This document shows, one piece after another, positions 17,163-25,610 of a stretch of DNA of 31,464 nt. The position numbers and the translations under genes are program-made. The stretch spans positions 1 through 31,464 of the forward strand of contig DIUC01000010.1 of the NCBI GenBank assembly GCA_002435785.1. The letters are read 5' to 3'. Every line of letters starts with the position of its first letter. Positions within the stretch are counted from its first letter, which is position 1. Below the pieces are notes generated by a model. That model saw only the letters and a list, made by a program, of their open reading frames with translations, was not told where the DNA came from and did no database searches. Source of the DNA: Saprospiraceae bacterium UBA6168 (lineage in GTDB: Bacteria > Bacteroidota > Bacteroidia > Chitinophagales > Saprospiraceae).

Positions 17163-17282
17163 ATGAACAACTTATTCAGAGGATTGATTTCGGGCTATGG
17201 AGCGAGCAAATTGGGTGGTGGGTGTTTGGGTACCGTCGTTGTGTTCGTCATTATTTGGGTATTGCTTGGGCAGTGCAATTAG
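17163..17282 (+). CDS. 39-residue membrane miniprotein
   Basis: It reads MNNLFRGLISGYGASKLGGG, then CLGTVVVFVIIWVLLGQCN. It has an amphipathic N-terminus with RGLISGYGASKLGGGC and one transmembrane helix. The G-Y-G-A-x-K-L-GGGC motif looks conserved in type, and the gene sits in a uniformly oriented cluster of stress-like membrane genes with an A-rich leader before the ATG. I know no function. It would be missed by length cutoffs. Confidence 0.6.
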   Translation: MNNLFRGLISGYGASKLGGGCLGTVVVFVIIWVLLGQCN

Positions 17283-17351
17283 AAATTGGGTACATCTCAT
17301 TTTCTTAACGGCCATACTGTCAAAGCCAAAAACAACCAAGACTAAGCTGAT

Positions 17352-18326
17352 ATGAATATTCCGCTGCTGTCCGGCCTTTCATTCAAAAACCTTTGGCGAA
17401 GAACTGTTGCCATCGGGAAGCTGCTCAAATTGGCCGCAGAAGAATTTATTGAGGACAATGGGCTGACATTGGCCGCATCGCTCTCCTACTACACGTTGTT
17501 TTCACTTGCTCCTATGCTGCTTATCGTGATTACGATAGGTAGTACCCTGTTGGGAAAAGAAGCGACAGAGGGTTACCTCTTCCACCAGTTCGAAGGGTTG
17601 ATAGGGGTGACAGGTGCGGCGCAATTAAAGGATATGATTTATAACGTGCGCATATCGGGTGACACGCCTTGGGTCACCGCAGTTGGCATTATGACTTTCC
17701 TTATCGGCGCAACTGGTGTTTTTATTGAAATCCAATATTCCATCAATATAATTTGGTCCATCAAAGTTAAGCCTAAACGCAGTTGGTTGCGGTTTATACT
17801 TACCCGTTTCCTATCTTTTTCTATGGTGGTGGGCATAGGCTTTCTGTTGATGGTCTCGCTCGTATTGAGTGCGTTGCTGAGTATGCTGGATGGCTGGATT
17901 ACGGCAAATATTGGGTCAATCGCTTGGCTGGCCTTCGCCGTAAGCAGTTTGGTGGCAGTAGGCACGGTGATGCTCTTGTTTTCCGTGATTTTCAAAGTGC
18001 TGCCCGATGCCCAATTGAAATGGCGAGACGTATTTATCGGGTCTTTTTTCACTGCCGTACTGTTTTTGGTAGGCAAATTCCTTATCAATCTCTATTTGAG
18101 CCGTTCAAGCACCGTTTCGGTTTATGGTGCGGCTGGAGCGGCTGTACTAATCATACTTTGGGTCTATTACTCTGCAATAATACTCTATTTCGGGGCAGAG
18201 TTCACAAAGGTTTATGCGAACAAACATGGGGGAAAGATACGCCCCAGTAAATTTGCCGTTTTTGTGGAGAGAAGGGAGGTGGTGTCCGCCGAACCAATAT
18301 TGAATGCCCAAGAAACAAAAGTTTGA
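17352..18326 (+). CDS. YihY/virulence factor BrkB family protein
   Basis: The 324-residue protein has about six transmembrane helices (for example 45-70, 110-135, 150-175, 185-215, 225-255, 260-285). Family marks are LAASLSYYTLFSLAPMLLIV (40-60), GATGVFIEIQYSINIIW, VLPDAQLKWRDVFIGSFFTA and VYGAAGAAVLIILWVYYSAI followed by ILYFGAEFTKVYA. The family was once called RNase BN, but that activity belongs to another protein. BrkB-type proteins are linked to serum resistance and possibly lipid transport. It is the last gene of the cluster and converges on the symporter gene. Confidence 0.92.
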   Translation: MNIPLLSGLSFKNLWRRTVAIGKLLKLAAEEFIEDNGLTLAASLSYYTLFSLAPMLLIVITIGSTLLGKEATEGYLFHQFEGLIGVTGAAQLKDMIYNVRISGDTPWVTAVGIMTFLIGATGVFIEIQYSINIIWSIKVKPKRSWLRFILTRFLSFSMVVGIGFLLMVSLVLSALLSMLDGWITANIGSIAWLAFAVSSLVAVGTVMLLFSVIFKVLPDAQLKWRDVFIGSFFTAVLFLVGKFLINLYLSRSSTVSVYGAAGAAVLIILWVYYSAIILYFGAEFTKVYANKHGGKIRPSKFAVFVERREVVSAEPILNAQETKV

Positions 18327-18349
18327 ACCACCGCTTCTCAAAAATCAAC

Positions 18350-19891
18350 TTACCGCCGCACAAAATTCCCATCACCTGTCCGGGAAATAGCCAATAGGCC
18401 AAAAAACGTCAGCAACCCGTTCAGCACCAACAGCTCAAAACCGAACTTATAGCCCAAAATCGGATAGCCAAGGTAGCCGTTGACGAGATAGACCAAGCCC
18501 GTGACAAGCACCGACCCCAAGCAAATGTAAAGCGACAAGCGGTCGTTTATTTGCCGTTTGGTATAAAACCCAAAGGCGAAAAGCCCCAACAACGGCCCGT
18601 AGGTGATGCTTGCAGAATCGAACACCAACTTGATGACCTCGCCCGTGGCGGCAACGTGGAACACCATAATGAGCACGAAGAAAATGCCCGAAAAACCCAA
18701 GTGTACCCGGCGCCTGGTGCGGGCATTGGCGGCGGTGTTCACCTCCGTTTTTCCGAACCCCAGAAAGTCAATGCACCAGGCAGTGGTGAGCGAAGTGAGC
18801 GCCGAATCGGCGCTGGCATAGCTGCTGGCGGTGATGCCGAGAATGAACAAGATGCCCACTGCCGCCGGCGCATATTGGAAGGCGATGGTCGGGAAAAGCA
18901 GGTCAGTGTCGGGCACGGCGGCAGTAGTGGCCACGCCTTCGGCAAACTTGGTGACTTCCTTTGTCTGTATCTCAATGCCGTTTTGCGAAGCGTAAATAAA
19001 CAACAGCACCCCGAGCGACATGAACAGCAGGTTCATCAGCACCAGCAAGCTGGAATAAGAGAAGATGTTGACCTGTGCGCCCTTGAGTGTCTTCACCGTC
19101 AGGATTTTTTGCATGATGTCCTGGTCCAGGCCGCTCATCACGATGGCGATGAAGGCCCCGGCGGTGAACTGTTTGAAGAAGTTTTTGGGGTCGCTCCAGC
19201 CGCCCTCAAAGAAGATGACCTGCGAGCGCTCGTCGCTGGTCACAGTGCTAATCAACTCCCCAACGCCGAGGTTCATGTGCTGCCCAACGAGTACGATGGT
19301 CATCACCAGCGAGCCGAGGAGGAACAGGGTCTGGAGCGTGTCCGTCCAAATCAGCGTCTTTATGCCGCCACGGTAGGTGTAGGTAAAAATGAGCAGGATG
19401 GTCACCAGCACCGTTACCCAAAAAGGGATGTCGAAGATGGGGCCGAAGACGAAGGTGTGCAGCACTTTTGCCATCAAGAACAGCCGCAGCGACGACCCGA
19501 CCGTGCGGCTGAGGAGGAAAAACGCCGAACCCGTCTTGTAGGCCACTGGCCCAAATCGTTGCTCTAAGTAGCCATAAATGGAAATCAGGTGCAGCTTGTA
19601 GTACATCGGCAGTAGCACCAGCGCAATCACCGAATAGCCGACCATGTACCCCAGCACCATTTGCATATAGCTCATGGCCGAGGAGTTTACATAGCCCGGC
19701 ACACTGATGAACGTGACCCCGGAAATGGACGTACCTATCATGCCAATGGCGATGACCCACCAGCGGGATTGGCGTCCGGCGTGGAAGAAGTCGGAGGTGT
19801 CGGCCCGACGGCTCGTGTACCAAGATATGCCAATAAGCACCGCAAAATAAGCGATGATGATGCCGAGGATGAGGGTAGGGGAGAGGTTCAC
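18350..19891 (-). CDS. Sodium:solute symporter (SSS family)
   Basis: The 513-residue inner-membrane protein has the 13-helix-like profile of the SSS/SLC5 family. Marks include the start of helix 1 (ILGIIIAYFAVLIGISWYTS), GTSISGVTFISVPGY (about 53-67; Na+-site region), YLEQRFGPVAYKTGSAFFLL, YTYRGGIKTLIWTDTLQTLF (about 172-191; SSS signature), DQDIMQKILTVKT and ASSYASADSALTSLTTAW. It couples uptake of a small solute to Na+. Substrate specificity cannot be read from sequence. It is 84 bases downstream of the CPBP protease gene and could be co-transcribed with it. Confidence 0.92.
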   Translation of the reverse strand: MNLSPTLILGIIIAYFAVLIGISWYTSRRADTSDFFHAGRQSRWWVIAIGMIGTSISGVTFISVPGYVNSSAMSYMQMVLGYMVGYSVIALVLLPMYYKLHLISIYGYLEQRFGPVAYKTGSAFFLLSRTVGSSLRLFLMAKVLHTFVFGPIFDIPFWVTVLVTILLIFTYTYRGGIKTLIWTDTLQTLFLLGSLVMTIVLVGQHMNLGVGELISTVTSDERSQVIFFEGGWSDPKNFFKQFTAGAFIAIVMSGLDQDIMQKILTVKTLKGAQVNIFSYSSLLVLMNLLFMSLGVLLFIYASQNGIEIQTKEVTKFAEGVATTAAVPDTDLLFPTIAFQYAPAAVGILFILGITASSYASADSALTSLTTAWCIDFLGFGKTEVNTAANARTRRRVHLGFSGIFFVLIMVFHVAATGEVIKLVFDSASITYGPLLGLFAFGFYTKRQINDRLSLYICLGSVLVTGLVYLVNGYLGYPILGYKFGFELLVLNGLLTFFGLLAISRTGDGNFVRR

Positions 19892-19892
19892 T

Positions 19893-19975
19893 TTTGATGG
19901 AAATTGGGAAATTGGGAAATAGGAAATTGAGAGACCGGGTTAACCCCAATTCCTCAATTTCCAATTCCTCAATTT
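19893..19975. repeat. Short AT-rich repeats between symporter and CPBP genes
   Basis: Tandem copies of AATTGGGA / AATAGGA on the left mirror AATTCCTCAATTTCC on the right around a GGGTTAACCC core, giving a weak hairpin. It looks like a non-coding spacer repeat. Confidence 0.5.
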
Positions 19976-20896
19976 CTATTCATGGCGTTCTTTCCAGAGA
20001 AAAAAACCGGAGGTGACGAACACGGCAGCCGAGGCCAATATGACGGTCATGGGCAAATCTTCGCCAGCACCGTCTTTTAACTGGCTCACTTTATCCTGGT
20101 TGAACCAGGCGATAAAAACTTGGGCGCCGTTGTTGAGGAAATGCGCTGCGATGGGTATCCAGAGGTTTTTTGTCCAATAAAAAAGCAGCCCAAGCACAAG
20201 GCCAAGCAGCAGGATGGCAAAAAAACGCTGTATTTCAAAATGGGTGACGCTGAATATGAGTCCAGTTAGCCCAATCCCGAGTGCTGGCTTGCCAGTGATT
20301 TCGATGAGCTTCTGCTGGCCGATGCCCCTAAACACAAGCTCCTCGCCGAGCGCCGGCACAATGGCCATGACCACCAGGCTGGCCACCATTTCCCACGGCG
20401 TCTGCATCACGAGCAGGCCCTCCATCAGCTTTACTGTCATTTTTTCGGTATGCACCCACACTTGCAGCGCAGGAAACTGCTCCACCAGCCATTTGTTGGC
20501 CAAGAAGGCTACCTGTGCCAGTGGAAAGGCCGACATGACGAACAGCAGACCGAGTAGCAGGGTGCTCAAATCTGGCAGCACGTCCAATGCAGCAGCCTTC
20601 AGGCTCTTTTTTTTGTAAAAAAGCCACAGGGCAACAATGGCGGGCAATAGAAAACTGAATGAATGGTTGAGGAACAAGGCCGCCCGCACAAAATATCGGC
20701 TGCCTTCGCTGCTGTTTTCGTCAATGCTGAGTGCCTCGTGCAGCCCCATCCCACGAAAACTTGCCGCCAACATCAGCAAGCCGTTTCCCACCATAGCAAA
20801 TAGGCAGATGAGCAACAAAGAGCCCAGCAAGACCACCACAGGCTTTGTTGCCAAATAAGTACCGTTGTTTTCCGACTCTACTCGGGCGTCGCCCAT
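19976..20896 (-). CDS. CPBP family intramembrane glutamic endopeptidase
   Basis: The 306-residue protein has about eight transmembrane helices and the CPBP (Abi/CAAX prenyl protease-like) motifs: GEELVFRGIG with E185, E186 and R190; FSVTHFE with H219; and AHFLNNGAQV with H252 and N256. These are the catalytic residues of Rce1-type glutamic proteases, so the enzyme looks intact. The N-terminal part has one helix more than the minimal family. Bacterial members act in peptide maturation or self-immunity in some species, but the substrate here is unknown. A good -7 box lies 28 bases before the start codon. Confidence 0.9.
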   Translation of the reverse strand: MGDARVESENNGTYLATKPVVVLLGSLLLICLFAMVGNGLLMLAASFRGMGLHEALSIDENSSEGSRYFVRAALFLNHSFSFLLPAIVALWLFYKKKSLKAAALDVLPDLSTLLLGLLFVMSAFPLAQVAFLANKWLVEQFPALQVWVHTEKMTVKLMEGLLVMQTPWEMVASLVVMAIVPALGEELVFRGIGQQKLIEITGKPALGIGLTGLIFSVTHFEIQRFFAILLLGLVLGLLFYWTKNLWIPIAAHFLNNGAQVFIAWFNQDKVSQLKDGAGEDLPMTVILASAAVFVTSGFFLWKERHE

Positions 20897-20923
20897 TTGA
20901 ATGCTGTTTTGTTAATTTTGCGC

Positions 20924-20931
20924 CAAAGATA
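20924..20931 (-). promoter_or_regulatory. -7 promoter box of the CPBP protease gene
   Basis: TATCTTTG on the minus strand matches TAnnTTTG exactly; a CTG (near TTG) stands 19 bases upstream. The upstream element falls at the edge of the repeat region 20951-21096. Confidence 0.4.
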
Positions 20932-20950
20932 ATCTTAGTTTTCAGTTCGA

Positions 20951-21096
20951 CAGTTCGCAGTTGGCAGTCAGGGCCTGCTTCTGCACCACTGACCACCAAC
21001 ACCAACCCTGACTAAACAACTGCCGAACTGACTGCCAACTGCCAACTGCCAACTGCCAACTGCCAAACTGACTGCCAACTGCCGAACTGCCAACTC
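20951..21096. repeat. Heptamer array with inverted counterpart upstream of pdxJ
   Basis: Five to six consecutive CTGCCAA units fill about 21029-21067 within a degenerate array reaching from 21017 to 21096, mixed with CTGACTGC and CTGCCGAA variants. The left end (20951-20970) is the inverse of 21069-21089 with one base missing, so the whole can fold on itself. It sits between divergent genes and just before pdxJ. Confidence 0.75.
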
Positions 21097-21130
21097 TAAG
21101 ACCGAGCCGAATTGTCTAACTAAAAAAAAC

Positions 21131-21844
21131 ATGACAAACCTAAGCGTAAACATCAACAAAGTGGCCCTCATCCGCAACTCGCGGGGTGGCAACCTCCCCA
21201 ACCTCGTGCAAGTGGCAATGGACTGTGAGGAGTTCGGGGCACAAGGCATCACGGTGCACCCCCGGCCCGACCAACGCCATGTCCGCTTCGACGATGTGCC
21301 ACAACTGAAGGCGGTGGTGAAAACCGAATTCAACATAGAGGGCAACCCCACACCCGACTTCCTGAAGCTGGTGTTGGAAAACAAGCCGCACCAGGCTACG
21401 CTCGTCCCGGATATGCCCGGCCAACTCACTTCCGATCATGGCTGGGACACGATTGGCCATGCCACTTTTTTGAAAGAAGTGGTGGCTGAACTGCAAGCTG
21501 CGGGCATCCGGGTTTCCCTGTTCGTGGACGCCGAGGAGCGGTTGGTGGAAGGTGCTAAGGCCGTCGGTGCCGACCGGGTGGAATTCTATACGGGGGCCTT
21601 CGCAAACGATTTTTTAAAAAATAAAGAGAAAGCAATAGCGCCCCACCAATTATGCGCTATACTTGCAAACGAAATAGGCATCGGCATCAATGCCGGGCAT
21701 GATTTGAACCTCGAAAACCTGCGTTTTTACAAGGAAAACGTACCCGGTCTGCTGGAAGTGTCAATCGGCCATGCCCTCATATCCGACTCCTTATATTATG
21801 GTCTTGGGAACACTATTCAGATGTACCTTCGGCAATTGCGTTAG
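21131..21844 (+). CDS. pdxJ: Pyridoxine 5'-phosphate synthase
   Basis: PdxJ condenses 3-amino-2-oxopropyl phosphate with 1-deoxy-D-xylulose 5-phosphate to make pyridoxine 5'-phosphate, the last ring-forming step of the DXP-dependent vitamin B6 pathway. The 237 residues are a normal length for this TIM barrel. Conserved marks are LSVNINKVALIRNSRGG (4-20), GITVHPRPDQRH (39-50), FNIEGNPT (67-74), TLVPDMPGQLTSDHGW (90-105), VSLFVDAEE (127-135), RVEFYTGAFA and the phosphate-binding end GINAGHDLNLENL followed by EVSIGHALISDSLYYGL. Catalytic His43 and Glu70 look present. No other B6 gene is nearby. Confidence 0.96.
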   Translation: MTNLSVNINKVALIRNSRGGNLPNLVQVAMDCEEFGAQGITVHPRPDQRHVRFDDVPQLKAVVKTEFNIEGNPTPDFLKLVLENKPHQATLVPDMPGQLTSDHGWDTIGHATFLKEVVAELQAAGIRVSLFVDAEERLVEGAKAVGADRVEFYTGAFANDFLKNKEKAIAPHQLCAILANEIGIGINAGHDLNLENLRFYKENVPGLLEVSIGHALISDSLYYGLGNTIQMYLRQLR

Positions 21845-22007
21845 GCGACCAAAAAAAAATTAGGACAAAGCCGCATTTGCAACCTGCGGTGCGTTGTGTT
21901 AGAAATTGACTAAAATTGTCCCATCCCTTTAGTAGTAGCATATCCATTCAAGTTTGTTAGCAGGATTTGGTTATTATTTTTTACTCTTAAATAAAAATTG
22001 AATTAGT

Positions 22008-25000
22008 ATGAAAAAACTTTCCTTAGCACTTGTGCTAACGCTGTTTGGCGTATCCGCTATGCTGGCGCAGCGTACCATCATGGGTACAGTTACAGGCGAC
22101 GACGGCTCATCCCTCATCGGAGCTACTGTGCTCGTAAAAGGTACCTCCTCTGGTACTATTACAGACATTGACGGGAAATACTCGATACGAGTTCCCGAAG
22201 GTGCAAACACCCTCGTTTTCAGTTACACTGGTTTCAGTACGGAAGAAGTGCTCCTTGGCGCTTCCAACGTGGTGGACCTTGTGATGAAATCGGGGCAGCT
22301 ACTTGACGAAGTTGTAGTGACGGCGTTGGGTATTACTAGAGCAGAGCGCTCGCTTGGCTACTCAGTGGAAGCGATAGATGGTGCCGAGCTTACTGCCGTT
22401 AGAGACCCGAACCTTATCAACACACTTTCAGGCCGTGCAGCGGGTGTTACCGTAGTTGGTAGTTCTGGCAACCTTGGAGGGTCGTCAAGGATTACCATTC
22501 GGGGTATCAAATCAATTAATGGCAACAACCAACCGCTGTTCGTTTTAGACGGTATTCCAATGGACAACTCAAACTTCACTTCCAACAATCAAGCGCGTGG
22601 TGGTGGTGGTTACGACTACGGAAATGCTATTCAAGATATCAACCCGGAAGACATAGAGAGCATCAGCGTACTGAAAGGCCAGGCAGCCTCGGCACTTTAT
22701 GGGTCAAGGGGAGCTAATGGCGTCATCATTGTCACAAGCAAAAAAGGCAAATCACGCAAGGGGATAGGCGTTACCTACAATTCCAGTATGACTTTTGACA
22801 GGATTGCGTTCTCGCCCAAATACCAAAACGAATACGGTGGTGGCGTTGACCTCCGCCCGTTCGGACGTACGGACAATACTGGTCAATACCAAGTGCCTTA
22901 TATACAGTTTAATTCTGCTGGCGATACTGTTGGCACCTTTCAATCCTTTGATTTAGTACCGTTCTATGGTGTTGACGAGAGTTTTGGTGCTCGTTTCGAC
23001 CAGGGAACAGCGGAGCACTTTGAAAATTTGTCCAACCTTACTTTTGCATCAGGTCAAAACCGATTTGATTTCTACAATGGGTATGGCAACGTGAACGACG
23101 ACCACCTGATGTTCAGGGATTGGAATTCTTGGGATGAATGGGATACTAACAATTTCGGCAAGTCCCGAAGATGGGAGGCCAATGAAGGCAATCCGCTTGA
23201 TTTTTTCAACACAGGGCAAACCTATAGCAACAACTTGGCTTTTGAAGGAGGCAACGACAATTCTTCTTTTAGGCTCTCACTGAACAGGCTGGACCAAAAG
23301 GGCACCATACCCAACAGTAAGTTGGAGCGAAACACCGTTTCTTTCAATGGCTCCTTAACCCTTTCCAAAAAGCTGACTGCCTTTGTGGGCGCCAACTATG
23401 TTGGTAGCAAAGTGAATGGCAGGAACGGCACGGGCTATGATGGGTCAGCCGGCAGGAACGTTTCCCAGATGTTCAACCAGTGGTGGCACCGGCACCTGCG
23501 TTTTTCCGACTTGAAAGATTACCGGAATCCGGATGGAACACAGCGCACTTGGAACCGTGTCAGTGCCACCGATGGCTCTCCACAATATTGGGACAATCCA
23601 TATTGGACCATCTACGAGAATTACCAGAATGACAGCCGTAACCGTGTGTTTGGCAATGTTGGCTTGACATTTACCCCCATTGAGGGTTTGAGCATCACGG
23701 GACGGATGCTGACCGATGTTTATCAAGACCGCCGTGAGGAGCGTATTGCGGTTGGTAGCGTTGGCATTCCATTCTACTCAGAAGACGTTTATGACGTACG
23801 GGAGTCGAATGCTGACCTCAATATCAGGTGGGAGAAATACCTCAATGATGATTTTTCAGTAAATGCGTTTGTGGGTGGCAATAAGTTGTGGCGCGGAATT
23901 AACCGCACCCTCGGTCAAACCCGGGGCGGCCTCAATGTGCCGGGTCTTTATCGCTTGCAAAATTCCTTGGAGCGCCCTGTGTTGACCAACACTCGCACCG
24001 ATAGGGAAATCAATTCGTTGTATGGTGGCTTGGGCTTTGGCTTCAAGAGCATGGTTTATGTTGACCTCACTGGTCGTAACGACTGGTCCTCTACGCTGCC
24101 AGTGGACAACAACAGCTATTTTTACCCATCCGCCACAGTCAGCTTTATATTTTCTGAGCTGATGCAAAACGATATTTTGAGTTTTGGTAAAGTGCGACTT
24201 GGTTGGGCTTCTGTCGGCAATGATACCGACCCATACAATATATTCAATGTTTACACCGCTACGGACAACTTTGGCAATTCGCCAAGTTACACTGTGCCCA
24301 ACACATTGAACAACAATGCACTGAAGCCTGAAAAAACCAATTCCATTGAGGCCGGCTTGGACCTCCGGTTCTTGAAGGACCGCTTGGGGATTGACGTAAC
24401 GGTTTACGATGGTAAAACCACCAACCAGATTATTCCACTGGGTACTTCCCCCGCAACTGGATTTAATCGGCAGTTCATCAATGCTGGAGAAATCTCCAAT
24501 AAGGGCATTGAGCTTTCACTGAACATCAACCCAGTTAAACTGCAAGATTTCAAATGGGATATTGCTTTTAATTTTGGGAAAAACAAGAATGAGATAGTTG
24601 ATTTGAACGCCGCCGACCCTACGCTTACCAACTTGCCAATTGTAAATGCTCCTTTCGCAGTCAGTTTCAATGCCTATGAAGGCCAGCCTTATGGCACGAT
24701 ACTCGGCTACGATTTTATCTATGACGCAGACGGCAACAAATTGGTGGATCCCAACAGCGGCACCTACCTCACGACTTCCACGGTGGTTCCAATTGGCAAC
24801 GTACTGCCAGATTTCACGGGCGGCGTCACAAATACCTTCATCTTCAAGGGCGTTACGGTTTCCGCTTTTATTGATTTCCGCAAAGGCGGGGACATATTCT
24901 CGCTTACAAATGTTTGGGGCAAGTACTCTGGCTTGCTTGAAGAAACCGTTGAGAACGGCATCCGCGAGAATGGTATCGTAGTGGAAGGCACTTATGCGCA

Positions 25001-25406
25001 ATTGGACGCCGATGGTGTGCCCATAGTTGCCAACGACCCAAACCCAAAAGTGGATGGCGATGAAATCTACCAATCAACTGGCGAGAAGAACACCATCAAT
25101 ATTGATGCGCAGACCCACTTCTTTGCCAATGGCGGTTATACCATTGGTGCAGCAGACGTATATGATGGAAGTTTCGTAAAACTCCGTGAAGCAAGTATTG
25201 GCTATACTTTTCCAAAGACTTTGTTCAACAATAAAATACAAGACTTAAAGTTGAGCTTGGTCGGTCGCAACCTTGCCATACTCTATAAGAACGTGCCACA
25301 CATAGACCCTGATAATGCCATTAGTGCAGGTAATGTGCAGGGTTTGGAAGGTGGCCAAGGCTATAGCACCCGTTCTATTGGCATAAACTTGAGCTTGAAG
25401 TTTTAA
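22008..25406 (+). CDS. SusC/RagA family TonB-linked outer membrane protein
   Basis: The 1132-residue protein has a signal peptide (1-21, ending MLAQ), a carboxypeptidase-D-regulatory-like domain (about 22-85: GTVTGDDGSSLIGATVLVKG), a TonB-box-like LDEVVVTALG (about 98-108), the SusC plug (RGIKSINGNNQPLFVLDGIP; ISVLKGQAASALYGSRGANG) and a long beta-barrel with the typical C-terminal LVGRNLAILYKNVPHIDPD and end RSIGINLSLKF. It is the energised barrel of a SusCD complex that imports glycans, peptides or other large nutrients. The SusD partner follows 204 bases downstream. No hydrolase, sensor or anti-sigma gene is linked, so the substrate cannot be read from context. Confidence 0.95.
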   Translation: MKKLSLALVLTLFGVSAMLAQRTIMGTVTGDDGSSLIGATVLVKGTSSGTITDIDGKYSIRVPEGANTLVFSYTGFSTEEVLLGASNVVDLVMKSGQLLDEVVVTALGITRAERSLGYSVEAIDGAELTAVRDPNLINTLSGRAAGVTVVGSSGNLGGSSRITIRGIKSINGNNQPLFVLDGIPMDNSNFTSNNQARGGGGYDYGNAIQDINPEDIESISVLKGQAASALYGSRGANGVIIVTSKKGKSRKGIGVTYNSSMTFDRIAFSPKYQNEYGGGVDLRPFGRTDNTGQYQVPYIQFNSAGDTVGTFQSFDLVPFYGVDESFGARFDQGTAEHFENLSNLTFASGQNRFDFYNGYGNVNDDHLMFRDWNSWDEWDTNNFGKSRRWEANEGNPLDFFNTGQTYSNNLAFEGGNDNSSFRLSLNRLDQKGTIPNSKLERNTVSFNGSLTLSKKLTAFVGANYVGSKVNGRNGTGYDGSAGRNVSQMFNQWWHRHLRFSDLKDYRNPDGTQRTWNRVSATDGSPQYWDNPYWTIYENYQNDSRNRVFGNVGLTFTPIEGLSITGRMLTDVYQDRREERIAVGSVGIPFYSEDVYDVRESNADLNIRWEKYLNDDFSVNAFVGGNKLWRGINRTLGQTRGGLNVPGLYRLQNSLERPVLTNTRTDREINSLYGGLGFGFKSMVYVDLTGRNDWSSTLPVDNNSYFYPSATVSFIFSELMQNDILSFGKVRLGWASVGNDTDPYNIFNVYTATDNFGNSPSYTVPNTLNNNALKPEKTNSIEAGLDLRFLKDRLGIDVTVYDGKTTNQIIPLGTSPATGFNRQFINAGEISNKGIELSLNINPVKLQDFKWDIAFNFGKNKNEIVDLNAADPTLTNLPIVNAPFAVSFNAYEGQPYGTILGYDFIYDADGNKLVDPNSGTYLTTSTVVPIGNVLPDFTGGVTNTFIFKGVTVSAFIDFRKGGDIFSLTNVWGKYSGLLEETVENGIRENGIVVEGTYAQLDADGVPIVANDPNPKVDGDEIYQSTGEKNTINIDAQTHFFANGGYTIGAADVYDGSFVKLREASIGYTFPKTLFNNKIQDLKLSLVGRNLAILYKNVPHIDPDNAISAGNVQGLEGGQGYSTRSIGINLSLKF

Positions 25407-25610
25407 ATCCATTAAACTTGAGTTTTTATGCACTACTTTATGGACAAATAGCTTCGGGGAATGCTGAATTTTGTAGGTAGTATTTATACACCTTATCCAT
25501 TTAGGCATTGGTTCAACTATTCTATATGGTGCATGAGTGCTTCAAATCCAAAAAGAATTGGCAACGCAAAAAATTAGGGTCGCCATTTTTTTTGAAAAAA
25601 ATTAAGTAAA

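Noticed and set aside
18551..19567. Plus-strand frame (338 codons) inside the symporter gene
   Set aside because: Antisense shadow, very rich in His, Glu and Gly; the symporter on the other strand is unambiguous.
22008..22300. Consensus promoter for the SusC gene
   Set aside because: Near matches to TAnnTTTG in the leader (such as TAAAATTG) have wrong spacing to any TTG, so no promoter was called.
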